This document shows positions 53,513 through 62,873 of a stretch of 64,000 bases of DNA, piece after piece. Position numbers and translations under genes: made by a program. The DNA comes from Algoriphagus yeomjeoni (GTDB lineage: Bacteria > Bacteroidota > Bacteroidia > Cytophagales > Cyclobacteriaceae), in assembly GCF_003259505.1 (NCBI RefSeq), contig NZ_QLLK01000003.1, forward strand, positions 248,001 to 312,000, given 5' to 3'. The notes below the pieces were generated by a model that saw only the letters and a program-made list of their open reading frames with translations, was not told where the DNA came from and did no database searches. How positions within the stretch are numbered: the stretch's first letter is position 1; the number at the start of each line of letters is the position of its first letter.

Positions 53513-54517
53513 ATGAAAAACACTTTATTAATCTTTGCCTTTTTTGTCTGCACCATAGCAAATGGGCAGCTAGTGACTAGCAAAAACCTTAGCGATAATA
53601 GCTATGGAGAAAAGAAATTGAAGGATGCTCCCAAGAAGATTTATCTGAATCAATTTAATATCAATTACCAATTAATCGCTGCAAGTTCCGAATCAAGTTC
53701 GGGTGGCAAAACCAGAGCTGAAATGGCTGTGGGTATGGTTGGAATTGATGTAGATGTTATGCAAGAAATCACTGATAATGCTTATGCAATGTTGGTGAAA
53801 AAATTGACTGATGCCGGAATCGAGATTGTCAGTTCTTCTGAGGCTGAAAAGACTGATTTTTATAGTAATTGGACAAAAGCCCAAGGAGGGAATCCTTCCA
53901 AAGCTCAACTCCTAGGTTATGTAAGCACAGTGCCAACTGGGTTTGACTTTTTTTACAAAAAAATGGATAGTAAAGGGAAAACCAAAGGCTCTTTTATCGT
54001 GGATACCACACCCGCTCTATCTAAAGATTTGGGAGATATTCCAGTATTCGAAGCAAATATCAGCTTTCAGTTTGTGACCATTGAGGGAAATAGTTCTTAT
54101 GTAACAGATGCTACCAAGATGAAAGGCGTGGTAGAATATCAAATCCCAGAAGTGGCAATAGCCAAATCAGCAGAAGGGTTTTTAGGAGGTAAAATTGAAA
54201 CCTCTAGAGTTGCTGCTCGGGTGGTGTGGAAAGGTGGAATGAATGGTTCTGGAGCCAACACTATATTATCCTATAGCCCTAAAGGTAAGATTGAAATCCC
54301 AGGGGTGATGGAAGAAAAGAAGTTTAAGGAGTATGTAGCACCTGATATGAGTTTTAATACCACATTTGCGGGTGTTGCCTACACGAATGATAAAGAGCTG
54401 GAGGTATCACACCAGGTGAAAGCTGATCCAGCTGCTTATAAGGCTAAAACTCAAGCGGCACTGAACGAGTATTTGAGTATGGTGGTAGATAATTTTATAG
54501 CTAGCCTGGGAAATTAA
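53513..54517 (+). CDS. Secreted protein of unknown function divergent from the kinase
   Basis: The 334-residue protein has a Sec signal ending ANGQ near residue 19. The mature part contains a Ser/Gly-rich turn (AASSESSSGGKTRAEMA), a long central region with KMDSKGKTKGSFIVDTTPAL, and a C-terminal helix (QAALNEYLSMVVDNFIASLG). I do not recognise a family. It shares the upstream region holding the TACCTA heptamers with the kinase gene, so it is a candidate target of the NarL-type regulator. A strong terminator follows. Confidence 0.72.
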   Translation: MKNTLLIFAFFVCTIANGQLVTSKNLSDNSYGEKKLKDAPKKIYLNQFNINYQLIAASSESSSGGKTRAEMAVGMVGIDVDVMQEITDNAYAMLVKKLTDAGIEIVSSSEAEKTDFYSNWTKAQGGNPSKAQLLGYVSTVPTGFDFFYKKMDSKGKTKGSFIVDTTPALSKDLGDIPVFEANISFQFVTIEGNSSYVTDATKMKGVVEYQIPEVAIAKSAEGFLGGKIETSRVAARVVWKGGMNGSGANTILSYSPKGKIEIPGVMEEKKFKEYVAPDMSFNTTFAGVAYTNDKELEVSHQVKADPAAYKAKTQAALNEYLSMVVDNFIASLGN

Positions 54518-54543
54518 TCTGGAAGGTAAGCGAAATACTGAGG

Positions 54544-54584
54544 CCTTGATCTGATTGGGTGCAGATCAAGGTCTTTATTTTTTG
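54544..54584 (+). terminator. Terminator after the secreted protein gene
   Basis: CCTTGATCTG pairs exactly with CAGATCAAGG around an 8-base loop, followed by TCTTTATTTTTT. The rest of the gap up to 54859 shows no gene or repeat. Confidence 0.85.
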
Positions 54585-54859
54585 TCCCAGCACCTAATTA
54601 CAATGATTGGGAAGAGGGTTCTTTTATCTGAAAAGAAAGTTCTCTAAAGTCCCCATTTTGGGGTAGATCAGCCGCTATCTACTAATCCTTCGCATGCCTG
54701 CCGGGCTATTCAAAAATTCTAGAATACTTCCCCTAGATTGTTTTTGAAAGGGTTTTTAAATTTTTATAACTTTTAAAGAAATAGAATCATCGATGGAACC
54801 TGTCTTGTATGATAGAATTGAAATAGATATTCCGTTTTTTTCACCAAACATCAAACTTT

Positions 54860-55189
54860 ATGAGCACTTCCAAATCAATGACAACTTACTCACAAGTATT
54901 AAATCAGCTGCCAGCCAAAGGCTACGGAAAAGAATTAACTGTCAAACGTGCGGGAGGTTCATTCGACGGTTCTGACAAAATCTATCAACCCGAGCAATTA
55001 AAGATTGTGAAGGTATATAGGTTCGAGGGAGAATCTGATCCATCAGATATGGCTGTGATATATTTACTACATAGCGCTGAAGAAAAAGGTTTTTTACTTA
55101 ATGCGTATGGTACTTATTCAGACATGGACAATCAATATTACGATGATTTTATTAAGCGGGTACCTATAGAAGAGATAGAAGGAATGTAA
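54860..55189 (+). CDS. Small cytoplasmic protein of a family often mislabelled as PRPP synthetase
   Basis: The 109-residue protein has YSQVLNQLPAKGYGKELTVK near the start and the block KVYRFEGESDPSDMAVIYLL, then LLNAYGTYSD. This pattern belongs to a small Bacteroidota family that databases often call phosphoribosylpyrophosphate synthetase, although no PRPP-binding loop exists. The function is unknown. The ATG at 54860 is used; an ATG at 54878 (MTTYSQVLNQL) is equally possible. Confidence 0.7.
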   Translation: MSTSKSMTTYSQVLNQLPAKGYGKELTVKRAGGSFDGSDKIYQPEQLKIVKVYRFEGESDPSDMAVIYLLHSAEEKGFLLNAYGTYSDMDNQYYDDFIKRVPIEEIEGM

Positions 55190-55261
55190 GCTATTTAGCC
55201 ATGGCGCTTCCTTCAGTCATAATCCCTTTCCATTTTTACTAACCATTTAACTTCCACAAAT

Positions 55262-55489
55262 ATGCTTTTCATTAACAACCAACCAACGGGATTATTTCCG
55301 GCATTTCTACTGAGTAAAAAGGAGCATGATGTAGATAAAAGGACTACCCGAAAAACTCCAGGACAGACTGGAGATACGAGGCCTCCTAAGTCCGATGAAT
55401 TCAATGAAATTGAACGGAAAAACAATCTAAAAAATGATGTTCAGGAAGAAACGGTAGATAATGAGGAGCGTGATAAAAATAGTAAATAG
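55262..55489 (+). CDS. Small hydrophilic protein, hypothetical
   Basis: The 75-residue frame starts MLFINNQPTGLFPAFLLSKKE and becomes highly charged (Asp, Glu, Lys, Asn) towards the C terminus. I recognise no family. It follows the previous small gene by 72 bases on the same strand. A minus-strand frame over the same bases is less protein-like. It is a weak call. Confidence 0.4.
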   Translation: MLFINNQPTGLFPAFLLSKKEHDVDKRTTRKTPGQTGDTRPPKSDEFNEIERKNNLKNDVQEETVDNEERDKNSK

Positions 55490-55500
55490 GAGAGTAGTTC

Positions 55501-55809
55501 TTAATCTGCACTCCTATTTTTATCACTGGTATTTTCATCAATGATTGTTTCCAATTTTTTAGCTCTCTGATTTTCTCCTGCCCATTCGTATAGTTTTGAA
55601 GCTTTCAGTCCAGCTTTTTCTACGAATCCCGTTTTGTCAATTTTAGCAAGCCATCCAATGAACTTCCGCATCAGCTTAAAATACGGTGCCAAAAGTAAGG
55701 AAGAAAGTGCTATGAGCAACCAACCCAAGGGTACGAAGGGAAGCAGAAGCGAAATAAGTCCGCCTATGAATATCAAAGTAGCAATAGTTGGTATGAATAG
55801 TTTTCTCAA
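55501..55809 (-). CDS. Small membrane protein (PGPGW/DUF454-like)
   Basis: The 102-residue protein has two adjacent transmembrane segments (about residues 5-24 and 28-46) split by LPFVPLGW, then an amphipathic stretch and a charged tail (AKKLETIIDENTSDKNRSAD). The P-x-x-P-L-G-W turn is like the PGPGW/DUF454 small membrane proteins of unknown function. The only fitting start is TTG at 55809. Confidence 0.55.
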   Translation of the reverse strand: MRKLFIPTIATLIFIGGLISLLLPFVPLGWLLIALSSLLLAPYFKLMRKFIGWLAKIDKTGFVEKAGLKASKLYEWAGENQRAKKLETIIDENTSDKNRSAD

Positions 55810-56059
55810 ATCGTAAGGTGAAATACTTTATAGGAAAGTTAAGGTGATAACTGAATAAATGGTTTAACTAAACCTGATATCAATGTAGGTATGCCTATCA
55901 GTTATCAAACCTATATGTGCCCTTTAGGGTTCAGATAAAGCATGCCAAAGAGACCTCAATCAGCGGAATTACTTTGTTGGAATGTAGAATTGAGGAGATA
56001 AACAGCGAATATTTTAATCAGCGTAAAACCTTAACTCTACTATCCCAAGACACTTTTAT

Positions 56060-56512
56060 TTAAAGAACTTTACCTTCAGCTACTGCTACAGAGTCCATAT
56101 GGCGGCCAATAAATAGACCAATTAGCATCCCGATACTCACGCCCAGCGCAATCCCTGAGGATCTTTCAAAGCGCTCGCCAAAAAGAACTCCTAACACCAC
56201 TCCAAATGCGCCTCCCATGGATACGCCTAAAGATGAATAATATCCTGCCGAGATGAGAGAATGGTTTTCCTTCAAGTATTCTTTAAAATCTTTGATGATT
56301 TTGCCGAAGTGTTTTTTGTTATCAGCATGGGGTGAAGTCAAAGTCAAATTATCCAACTTAGTTTCAATGGCTTGAATCTCTTCTGTCGAAAAATCTCTTC
56401 CTTTTAGCTTCTCGAGGATTTGAAGGAAACTCGTGTAGATTTTGATTTGGGACTTCGATGAACTCTTGTTTTTTAAACGTTCAACAATGTCGTAAGCTTC
56501 TTGAATTTTCAT
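56060..56512 (-). CDS. Glycine-zipper membrane protein downstream of the second ECF cassette
   Basis: The 150-residue protein has a charged helical N-terminal half (KIQEAYDIVERLKNKSSSKS, then EEIQAIETKLDNL). The C-terminal half has two Gly-rich transmembrane segments (GVSMGGAFGVVLGVLFGE and SGIALGVSIGMLIGLFIG) with glycine-zipper spacing. It lies 100 bases after the sigma-linked membrane protein on the same strand and may belong to the same unit. Its function is unknown. Confidence 0.65.
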   Translation of the reverse strand: MKIQEAYDIVERLKNKSSSKSQIKIYTSFLQILEKLKGRDFSTEEIQAIETKLDNLTLTSPHADNKKHFGKIIKDFKEYLKENHSLISAGYYSSLGVSMGGAFGVVLGVLFGERFERSSGIALGVSIGMLIGLFIGRHMDSVAVAEGKVL

Positions 56513-56612
56513 GCTATTTATTGTTTTCTTGATTAGTGGCAGAAATCAGTAAATATTACACAGGAAAGATATTTTTTTTGAAACTAGAATGTAACTATTT
56601 GATTTTCAAGTG

Positions 56613-57269
56613 TTAGTTGTTCAATGTTTCCAGGTCGCTCATTAATTCTTTCATTTTATTGAAGACTCTTCCATAGACAAGATTTAAATCCCACATATAG
56701 ATTCTACCCGAAAAAAATGCTAATAATCCTAAAATCAAAAGTACAATCGCAATCCCTAGGGTCGGGATTCCGAATAGTAAATCTATTTCAGGAAACTGTA
56801 TCATGATCTTATTTACCAGTCTTTCTCCAAGGAACATTCCTTCTGCATCCTTAAACCATAAACCCAAAATAATGGACATGAAAGAAATTGGATATAAGAA
56901 CATCGCTATTCGCTTGTTGATTTCAACCTGTTTATTTATCCAATGATTAAATTTTTTAAGGTATTCGTAACTGTTCTCACCTTTATCGATTGTCTCTAGA
57001 CTCTTCAATAGACTTCTGTTAATGACCACCAATACCATCAGCGTTACGAAAAATATAATGCCCATGATTGGGATTCCAACTAGGTAGGATATTAGCAGAA
57101 AGACAAATGAAAATACAACAATTGCCTTCAGGTTTATCCGGAACATTCTTGTGAACTTATCGATGATATGAATGGATTTTTGAGCGTAGAGGTCATTGAT
57201 TTTAGGCGCAATTAATGCGTCACTTTTCAGAAAACCCTCTTTCCATATGTTTTCAATTGATCTTTCCAT
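56613..57269 (-). CDS. Membrane protein paired with the second ECF sigma factor
   Basis: The 218-residue protein has a hydrophilic head of about 45 residues (MERSIENIWKEGFLKSDALI). Two closely spaced transmembrane segments (about 48-85) follow, then a loop with KGENSYEYLKKFNHWINKQ and two more transmembrane segments. The plan equals that of the protein at 3597-4250. It overlaps the sigma gene by 17 bases, so translation is coupled. A role in controlling that sigma factor is inferred from gene order. Confidence 0.65.
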   Translation of the reverse strand: MERSIENIWKEGFLKSDALIAPKINDLYAQKSIHIIDKFTRMFRINLKAIVVFSFVFLLISYLVGIPIMGIIFFVTLMVLVVINRSLLKSLETIDKGENSYEYLKKFNHWINKQVEINKRIAMFLYPISFMSIILGLWFKDAEGMFLGERLVNKIMIQFPEIDLLFGIPTLGIAIVLLILGLLAFFSGRIYMWDLNLVYGRVFNKMKELMSDLETLNN

Positions 57270-57744
57270 CTAATAATTTCTTTAGTCTTGATTTAATTCT
57301 TTGAACACGGACTCCAATGTTATTATAATTTGTGCCAATGATGTCTGCGATTTCCTTGTATGATTTTTCCTCTAGATAAAGCATGATGATCGCTCTATCT
57401 ATTTCTGAAAGTTGTCGAATAGCATCGTATAGGAGATTCAATGATTCGTCTGAAAATGCATGATTGTCAACTGTATCCAGATAAGGCATGGAATCTGACA
57501 CGAAATGCTGCGTGTTGTTTTTCTTTTTCTTTAGTAAGGTCAGGCAGACGTTTAGAGAAATCCGGTAAACCCAAGTACTCCATTCTGATTCAGCTCTGAA
57601 ATTATCCTTACTTCTCCAAATCTGTAAGCAGACCTCTTGGTAATAATCTTCGAAATCCTCCTGCGAACTTGTATAGGCCCGGCAAAGCTTGATGATTATT
57701 CCCGAAAAGGGCGTTATAGAAGTATTGTAAAAATCCTGACTCAA
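57253..57744 (-). CDS. ECF-type RNA polymerase sigma factor (second)
   Basis: The 163-residue protein has region 2 (EDFEDYYQEVCLQIWRSKDN, then STWVYRISLNVCLTLLK) and region 4 (IDRAIIMLYLEEKSYKEIAD, then NYNNIGVRVQRIKSRLKK). Like the factor at 3076 it starts with TTG, here at 57744, as no ATG lies before region 2. The gene is followed by its membrane partner, making a second copy of the same cassette type. Promoters of its regulon cannot be read from one window. Confidence 0.9.
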   Translation of the reverse strand: MSQDFYNTSITPFSGIIIKLCRAYTSSQEDFEDYYQEVCLQIWRSKDNFRAESEWSTWVYRISLNVCLTLLKKKKNNTQHFVSDSMPYLDTVDNHAFSDESLNLLYDAIRQLSEIDRAIIMLYLEEKSYKEIADIIGTNYNNIGVRVQRIKSRLKKLLDGKIN

Positions 57745-57942
57745 ATCGTTTTATTTGGTTAGTGGCTTCAATCAAAAATTATTACACCCAGATTAATTTT
57801 TTCTTTAAAAGAACAAGAGCAGATGAAAGTCCAGCGTGTTGGGTTGGGCTTGTTTTCGTTTCTAACAACACTTACTAAGGTAGATACCCTATAGAATTCA
57901 ATTTATTGAATAAAAAATAGTATTACACAAACAGTCTTTTCA

Positions 57943-58830
57943 CTATTGACTCAAAATCCACGGATACGCTTTTTTAAAACCATTTTTCCAAACCGAATTG
58001 GAATGACCAAATCCGTCTTCCACATCCACCTTTATATTCTCTTTGGGTACTCCGTGGTTAAGGAGAATATTCTGCATTTTTTCCACATTTTGCAGCATAG
58101 CCCGCTCTAGGTTGCCCCCATTAAAGTAGATTTTTTGATTGAATACTTGCTCATTGGTTTCATGCCATTTATATACCTCATCGTTGATCCAAAATGATGG
58201 GGAGAACACAATAGCTCCTCCAAAAACTGAGGGGTACTTCATCAGCATGTAATAAGACATCAATCCTCCTAGAGATGCTCCCCCAATGATCGTTGAGTTA
58301 GCTTCTTTCTTCGTTCTGTATCTTGTATCTACCCAAGGCTTGACAGTTTCAACTATCCATGCGGCATGCTTATCCCCGCTATAACTCTTATCTGCGAACC
58401 AGCCCATTTCGGGTAGGGGTTTGTATTCCTCTGTTCTATTTTTGGAATTATATAGACCTACTACAATCGACTGCTCACCGCCAAGCTGCCCCAAGCTATC
58501 GATAACTTCATCAAGCTCCCATTCGGTACCTTCCTGGATTTTTTGGTCAAATAGGCTTTGTCCATCTAAAAAGTAAAGGACAGAATAGCTAGCGCAATCT
58601 AGCTGATAGTTTTCAGGCAAATAAATGGCAATTGTCCTTTTCTCATTTAGGTAATCAACTGGAATAGTGTCATAGAGAATTTCCACATTGGGAGAGGCTG
58701 TCGACTTTAGCAATCTTATTGATTCTTGGCGTTTTTTCTCATCGATCCTTTCTACTATTTTCTTGGTTCCAATGTAAACTCCGCCAAGTAAAAGTATTAA
58801 TCCGATGAGATAGAAAAGTTTAATTTTCAT
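57943..58830 (-). CDS. Esterase of the enterochelin-esterase/esterase D-like group
   Basis: The 295-residue protein has an N-terminal membrane anchor or signal (FYLIGLILLLGGVYIGT) and an alpha/beta-hydrolase domain. The nucleophile is in IIGGASLGGLMSYYML (GxSxGG), with the active-site histidine in EDGFGHSNSVW and a REX-type strand RTIAIYLPENYQ. It matches the putative esterase (IroE/Fes-like) family in architecture. The ATG at 58830 is preferred over a GTG at 58836. The substrate is unknown; export to the periplasm is likely. Confidence 0.85.
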   Translation of the reverse strand: MKIKLFYLIGLILLLGGVYIGTKKIVERIDEKKRQESIRLLKSTASPNVEILYDTIPVDYLNEKRTIAIYLPENYQLDCASYSVLYFLDGQSLFDQKIQEGTEWELDEVIDSLGQLGGEQSIVVGLYNSKNRTEEYKPLPEMGWFADKSYSGDKHAAWIVETVKPWVDTRYRTKKEANSTIIGGASLGGLMSYYMLMKYPSVFGGAIVFSPSFWINDEVYKWHETNEQVFNQKIYFNGGNLERAMLQNVEKMQNILLNHGVPKENIKVDVEDGFGHSNSVWKNGFKKAYPWILSQ

Positions 58831-58985
58831 TGGCACTAAGGTAGCATGGGAGCAAACAAGTTTGGGGTTAGGTTACTTTTGGAGTCTATCAAAAAGAGTG
58901 ATTCAAATTCAGTTACTTATAACTCACGAACATCTATTCTGTTGGGTTTGTATTTAGGTAATTCAAAATGAATTTTTAGAAAAGG

Positions 58986-60659
58986 CTATTCTTTAAACCC
59001 TGGACCTTTTACTACTTGTCCTGGAAATGCTCCTGTATGTTCTCCATTTTGGAGAACGGGTGTTCCGTTAACAAGGACGTGAACCATACCAGTGGCATAT
59101 TGCATAGGCTCTTCAAAGGTAGCATGATCTTGAATTTGAGTAGGATCAAAAATTGCCAGATCAGCAAAATAACCTTCTTTTAACGTACCACGCTTTTTGA
59201 TTTTCAGGTTTGTGGCTGGCAAAGTTGTCAATTTGTAAATAGCTTCTTCCAAAGAAATAACCTTTTCCTCGCGGACATATTTGCCCAGCACTCTGGCAAA
59301 ATTCCCAAAAGCTCTAGGATGGTAGCTTGACTTGAGAAATACTCCTTCTATGGAGTAGGAGCCAGCATCTGAGCCAAAACTCATGTAGGGAAGTGCCAGC
59401 TGTTTTTTTACATTTTCTTCAGACATCAGAAAATAAATGGTTCCAACTCTACTACCATCCTGAACCACCAAATCCATAGCAGTTTCTTCAGGAGAAAGCT
59501 GTCTCAGCTCTGCCACTTCTGCCAGCGTCTTGCCAGTAAGATATTTCAAGCTATCGTTTTTAAAACCAACCAAAATCATTTTCTCGGGTCCTTCTACAGC
59601 TTGCATCAGACTTTCCCACTCATCGGTAGGAGTCTTCATCTCCTGAAGTACTTGTTTACGAATTAAAGGATCCTGCAAGCGCTCAGCCCATTTGTTATAT
59701 CCACCTTCTTGTACCCATGGAGGCATCGCAGCATCTAAACCCGTAGCTCCGGCTACGTAGGTATACATATCAGTAGTAATCTCTAATCCGGCCGCTCTTG
59801 CTGAATCTATTTTGGCAACCACAGCATCGTATTTTCCCCAATTGGCTTGTCCACTTTCCTTCAAATGATAAACTTCTGCCCGAATTTTTGCTTCATCAGC
59901 AATCCGGATCAGTTCGTCCAAGCTTTCTAATAGCCTTCCCCCTTCACTTCTCATATGTGAAATATACATGCCATCATAAGCTGCAGCTACTTTACACAGT
60001 TCTATGAGTTCTTCCGTACTGGCGTAAAAGGCGGGAGCATAGATTAAGGAAGATCCCACACCTAATGCACCTTCTTCCATAGCCTGCTTAACCAAGGATT
60101 TCATAGACTCCAATTCTTCCGCTGTTGGAGCTCGGTCTTCATATCCGAGTTCATGGATTCTAACTGTGGTGGCACCAATGAAGGAAGCTACGTTGGTGGA
60201 GACTCCTTTATCCACAAGAAAATCTAAGTATTCACTGAGAGTTGTCCAGCTTATAGGGAATTTAATGTCTCCCTGCGATTTTTCCTCATCCACTTTCATC
60301 TCATCAGTGAGTGGCCCCATGGACCAGCCTTCACCAAATACTTCCAAAGTCACGCCTTGCCGGATATCACTTTGGGACTTTCCATCTTCGATTAGGGACT
60401 CCGTTGCCCAACTCAACATATTGATAAAGCCTGGAGCTACCACCAAACCGGTCGCATCTATTTCTGATGTACCAATTGCATCTTGAAGATTACCGATGGC
60501 AGCAATTGTATCTGCCCGAATGCCTATATCTCCAACATAGCCAGGGTTTCCAGAACCATCGATGATTTGACCATTTTTGATTAGGATATCGTAGGTTTCA
60601 GGATTTGAGCAGCTGAAAAAAACACTGGCAATTGTGAGAAAGAAGAGGAATGCTTTCAT
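58986..60659 (-). CDS. N-acyl-D-amino-acid deacylase-like lipoprotein
   Basis: The 557-residue lipoprotein (VFFSC, cysteine about residue 17) is an amidohydrolase of the D-aminoacylase group. It has DILIKNGQIIDGSGNPG, YISHMRSEGGRLLESLDE, VYHLKESG and FGSDAGSYSIEG. At the usual first metal motif, where relatives have PGFID.H.H, it has PGFINMLSW at 77-84. The zinc cysteine in GNCG is replaced by glutamate (FGEGWS, E110). The remaining histidines and aspartate are present. It could be a variant enzyme with a different metal set. Confidence 0.85.
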   Translation of the reverse strand: MKAFLFFLTIASVFFSCSNPETYDILIKNGQIIDGSGNPGYVGDIGIRADTIAAIGNLQDAIGTSEIDATGLVVAPGFINMLSWATESLIEDGKSQSDIRQGVTLEVFGEGWSMGPLTDEMKVDEEKSQGDIKFPISWTTLSEYLDFLVDKGVSTNVASFIGATTVRIHELGYEDRAPTAEELESMKSLVKQAMEEGALGVGSSLIYAPAFYASTEELIELCKVAAAYDGMYISHMRSEGGRLLESLDELIRIADEAKIRAEVYHLKESGQANWGKYDAVVAKIDSARAAGLEITTDMYTYVAGATGLDAAMPPWVQEGGYNKWAERLQDPLIRKQVLQEMKTPTDEWESLMQAVEGPEKMILVGFKNDSLKYLTGKTLAEVAELRQLSPEETAMDLVVQDGSRVGTIYFLMSEENVKKQLALPYMSFGSDAGSYSIEGVFLKSSYHPRAFGNFARVLGKYVREEKVISLEEAIYKLTTLPATNLKIKKRGTLKEGYFADLAIFDPTQIQDHATFEEPMQYATGMVHVLVNGTPVLQNGEHTGAFPGQVVKGPGFKE

Positions 60660-61040
60660 GGAGTTGATTTTATTTTTCGAAAGGAATAGTAAGATCCATA
60701 TTGGGCTTCATGGTTATACGGCACGAATTAAAAATGGGATTTTAACTTTTTTATTTTCTGAAGTTACTATGTTTTCAAGGATTGTATTCTACTGGCTTTT
60801 CAAAATTGGGGTGCTCATACCAAAGAAGTTATCGATTACGGAAGAATCACAGTCTAAACCTCTTGAGGTATTTTATTCGAAATGCGATACCCGTAAGTTG
60901 GGTTCGGATAAAAAGGAATGGGATTGCTTTTTTTAAACGGTTGAGGTCCTTTCACTTTCTTTAATAGATTTGTTTAGGGAGATAATATTGATTTTGGGCA
61001 TAAATCGTACCTCTGAAAGTCTTCCTTTAATGCAAATCTC
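60660..61040. other. Gene-free stretch upstream of the PL11 lyase gene
   Basis: A 100-codon plus-strand frame crosses this region, but it starts inside the D-aminoacylase gene and lacks protein-like features. No terminator or strong repeat is seen. It probably holds the divergent promoters. Confidence 0.4.
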
Positions 61041-62873
61041 ATGAGAAATAGACTCTTTATTTTCTTCCTGATTTTTTTCATAATCCCAACTTTCCTGAGT
61101 GCTCAACGCCAAATGGAAAAGCTAGATCGTGGTTTGGTAGCCATTAAAACAGAGGAAAAAAAAGTGTTTGTAAGTTGGAGATTGTTTAATGAAGATCCTG
61201 ATGATATTACCTTTAATCTCTACCGAAAAAATGGCAAAGGCGAAGTTTCCAAAGTCAATGAGGAGCCTATCGAGAAAGTGACTTGGTTTCAGGATGAGTC
61301 CTTTGATCCAAATCAAGAGCATACTTGGTATGTGAAGTCAGTGAAAGCAAAGCGGGAATCCATTGAAAAAGGAAGTTTTACAAGTGCTGCCTTAGCGCCG
61401 ACCAAACCCTACTTTTCTATTCCTATGGAGAATCCTGAAGGGTATGCGCCAAATGATCTATCGGTGGGAGATTTGGATGGTGACGGTGAGTATGAAATTA
61501 TAGTGCATCAGGTTGGGCGGAGTCGTGATAATTCCCAAAAGGGAATCACAGATCCACCTATTTTTCAGGCATATAAATTAGATGGTACGTTTCTTTGGGA
61601 AATAAACTTGGGCAAAAACATCCGAGAGGGAGCTCACTATACTCAGTTTATGGTTTTCGATTTGGATGGCGATGGCAAGGCAGAATTTGCCTGCAAAACT
61701 GCCGATGGTACCATCGATGCATTCGGAAAAGTAATCGGAGATCCTTCAAAAGACTTTAGGGATTTGGATCAACAGTCTCCCACTTTTGGAAAAATACTCA
61801 CCGGGCCAGAATACTTAAGTGTTTTCGACGGAAGCACTGGCAAAGTCTTACATACCATAGATTATATTCCAGGTAGAGGGAATTTATCTGGCTGGGGAGG
61901 CATAGGTGGAAATGGTGGAAATGACAGCTCTGGTAATCGAGCGGATCGCTTCACGGCTTGTATTGCCTATTTGGATGGTGTTCACCCTAGCTTAGTCATG
62001 GGTAGAGGCTATTATGGGAGGACTGTATTAGCGGCTTTTGATTTCAGAAATGATCAACTTCAAACTCGTTGGGTTTTTGACTCGAAAGATGGGACAAACC
62101 CTTACTCAGGCATGGGTAACCATGGACTCTCTGTAGCCGATGTTGATTTTGATGGAAAAGATGAAATAGTGTTTGGAGCAATGGTAGTGGATGATACCGG
62201 AGAAGGTTTGTACACGACTGGATTCAGGCACGGCGATGCCCTTCATGTTAGTGATTTGGATCCTTCCACGCCTGATTTGGAGGTTTTTGGAATTCATGAA
62301 ATAGAAGATGGGACCAAGGGACCTGGCGTGGTACTTTTCAATGCCCGAAATGGTAAAGCCCTTTTTGAAGCAGCTCCGGATATAGATGTGGGTAGAGGAG
62401 TAGCTGCCAATATTGATTCCTCCCGAGTTGGAGCACAGATGTGGTGGTCGGGAGATCCCAATTTATATGATATCAAAGGAAATATAATCGGTGAAGCCCC
62501 TAGGGAGAAAAACTTCCTGATATGGTGGGACGGTGATTTGTCTCGCGAAATCTTGGACCGAAATAGAATTACCAAATATAGGAAAGGTCTGATTTTCGAA
62601 GCTGAAGGAGCAACTTCAAATAATGGCACAAAGGCTACCCCAGCTTTATCCGGTGATATTCTTGGTGACTGGCGCGAAGAACTGATTTTAAGAAGTGAAG
62701 ACAATTCTGAACTTCGCATTTATGCAACCACCATTCCAACAACTTTTAGGATGCCTACGCTCATGCAAGATTCTCAATATCGCTTAAGTATTGCTTGGCA
62801 AAATGTGGGTTACAACCAGCCTCCTCACCCTAGTTTTTACCTAGGAACCGGAATGAAAAAAGTAAAGAGATAA
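61041..62873 (+). CDS. Rhamnogalacturonan lyase, PL11 family
   Basis: The 610-residue secreted protein has a Sec signal ending FLSAQ near residue 21. A small N-terminal domain (RQMEKLDRGLVAI, VSWRLFNEDP) and an eight-bladed-propeller catalytic domain follow. It carries the repeated calcium motifs DLDGDGEYEI, DLDGDGKAEF and DVDFDGKDEI, and the PL11 blocks GNHGLSVADV and GDWREELI. PL11 enzymes cut the rhamnogalacturonan I backbone of pectin by beta-elimination. No SusC/SusD pair is in the window, so this may be an isolated enzyme or the edge of a locus to the right. Confidence 0.93.
   Translation: MRNRLFIFFLIFFIIPTFLSAQRQMEKLDRGLVAIKTEEKKVFVSWRLFNEDPDDITFNLYRKNGKGEVSKVNEEPIEKVTWFQDESFDPNQEHTWYVKSVKAKRESIEKGSFTSAALAPTKPYFSIPMENPEGYAPNDLSVGDLDGDGEYEIIVHQVGRSRDNSQKGITDPPIFQAYKLDGTFLWEINLGKNIREGAHYTQFMVFDLDGDGKAEFACKTADGTIDAFGKVIGDPSKDFRDLDQQSPTFGKILTGPEYLSVFDGSTGKVLHTIDYIPGRGNLSGWGGIGGNGGNDSSGNRADRFTACIAYLDGVHPSLVMGRGYYGRTVLAAFDFRNDQLQTRWVFDSKDGTNPYSGMGNHGLSVADVDFDGKDEIVFGAMVVDDTGEGLYTTGFRHGDALHVSDLDPSTPDLEVFGIHEIEDGTKGPGVVLFNARNGKALFEAAPDIDVGRGVAANIDSSRVGAQMWWSGDPNLYDIKGNIIGEAPREKNFLIWWDGDLSREILDRNRITKYRKGLIFEAEGATSNNGTKATPALSGDILGDWREELILRSEDNSELRIYATTIPTTFRMPTLMQDSQYRLSIAWQNVGYNQPPHPSFYLGTGMKKVKR

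Noticed and set aside
55213..55425. 70-codon minus-strand frame opposite the small hydrophilic protein
   Set aside because: Ser/Val/Leu-rich shadow composition without any domain; the plus-strand frame is preferred, though also weak.
55886..55897. TAGGTATGCCTA as a further NarL-like site
   Set aside because: It contains similar half-words but not the 7-2-7 spacing seen at the two-component genes.
60634..60936. 100-codon plus-strand frame upstream of the PL11 gene
   Set aside because: It begins inside the D-aminoacylase gene on the other strand, and I see no motif or start signal.
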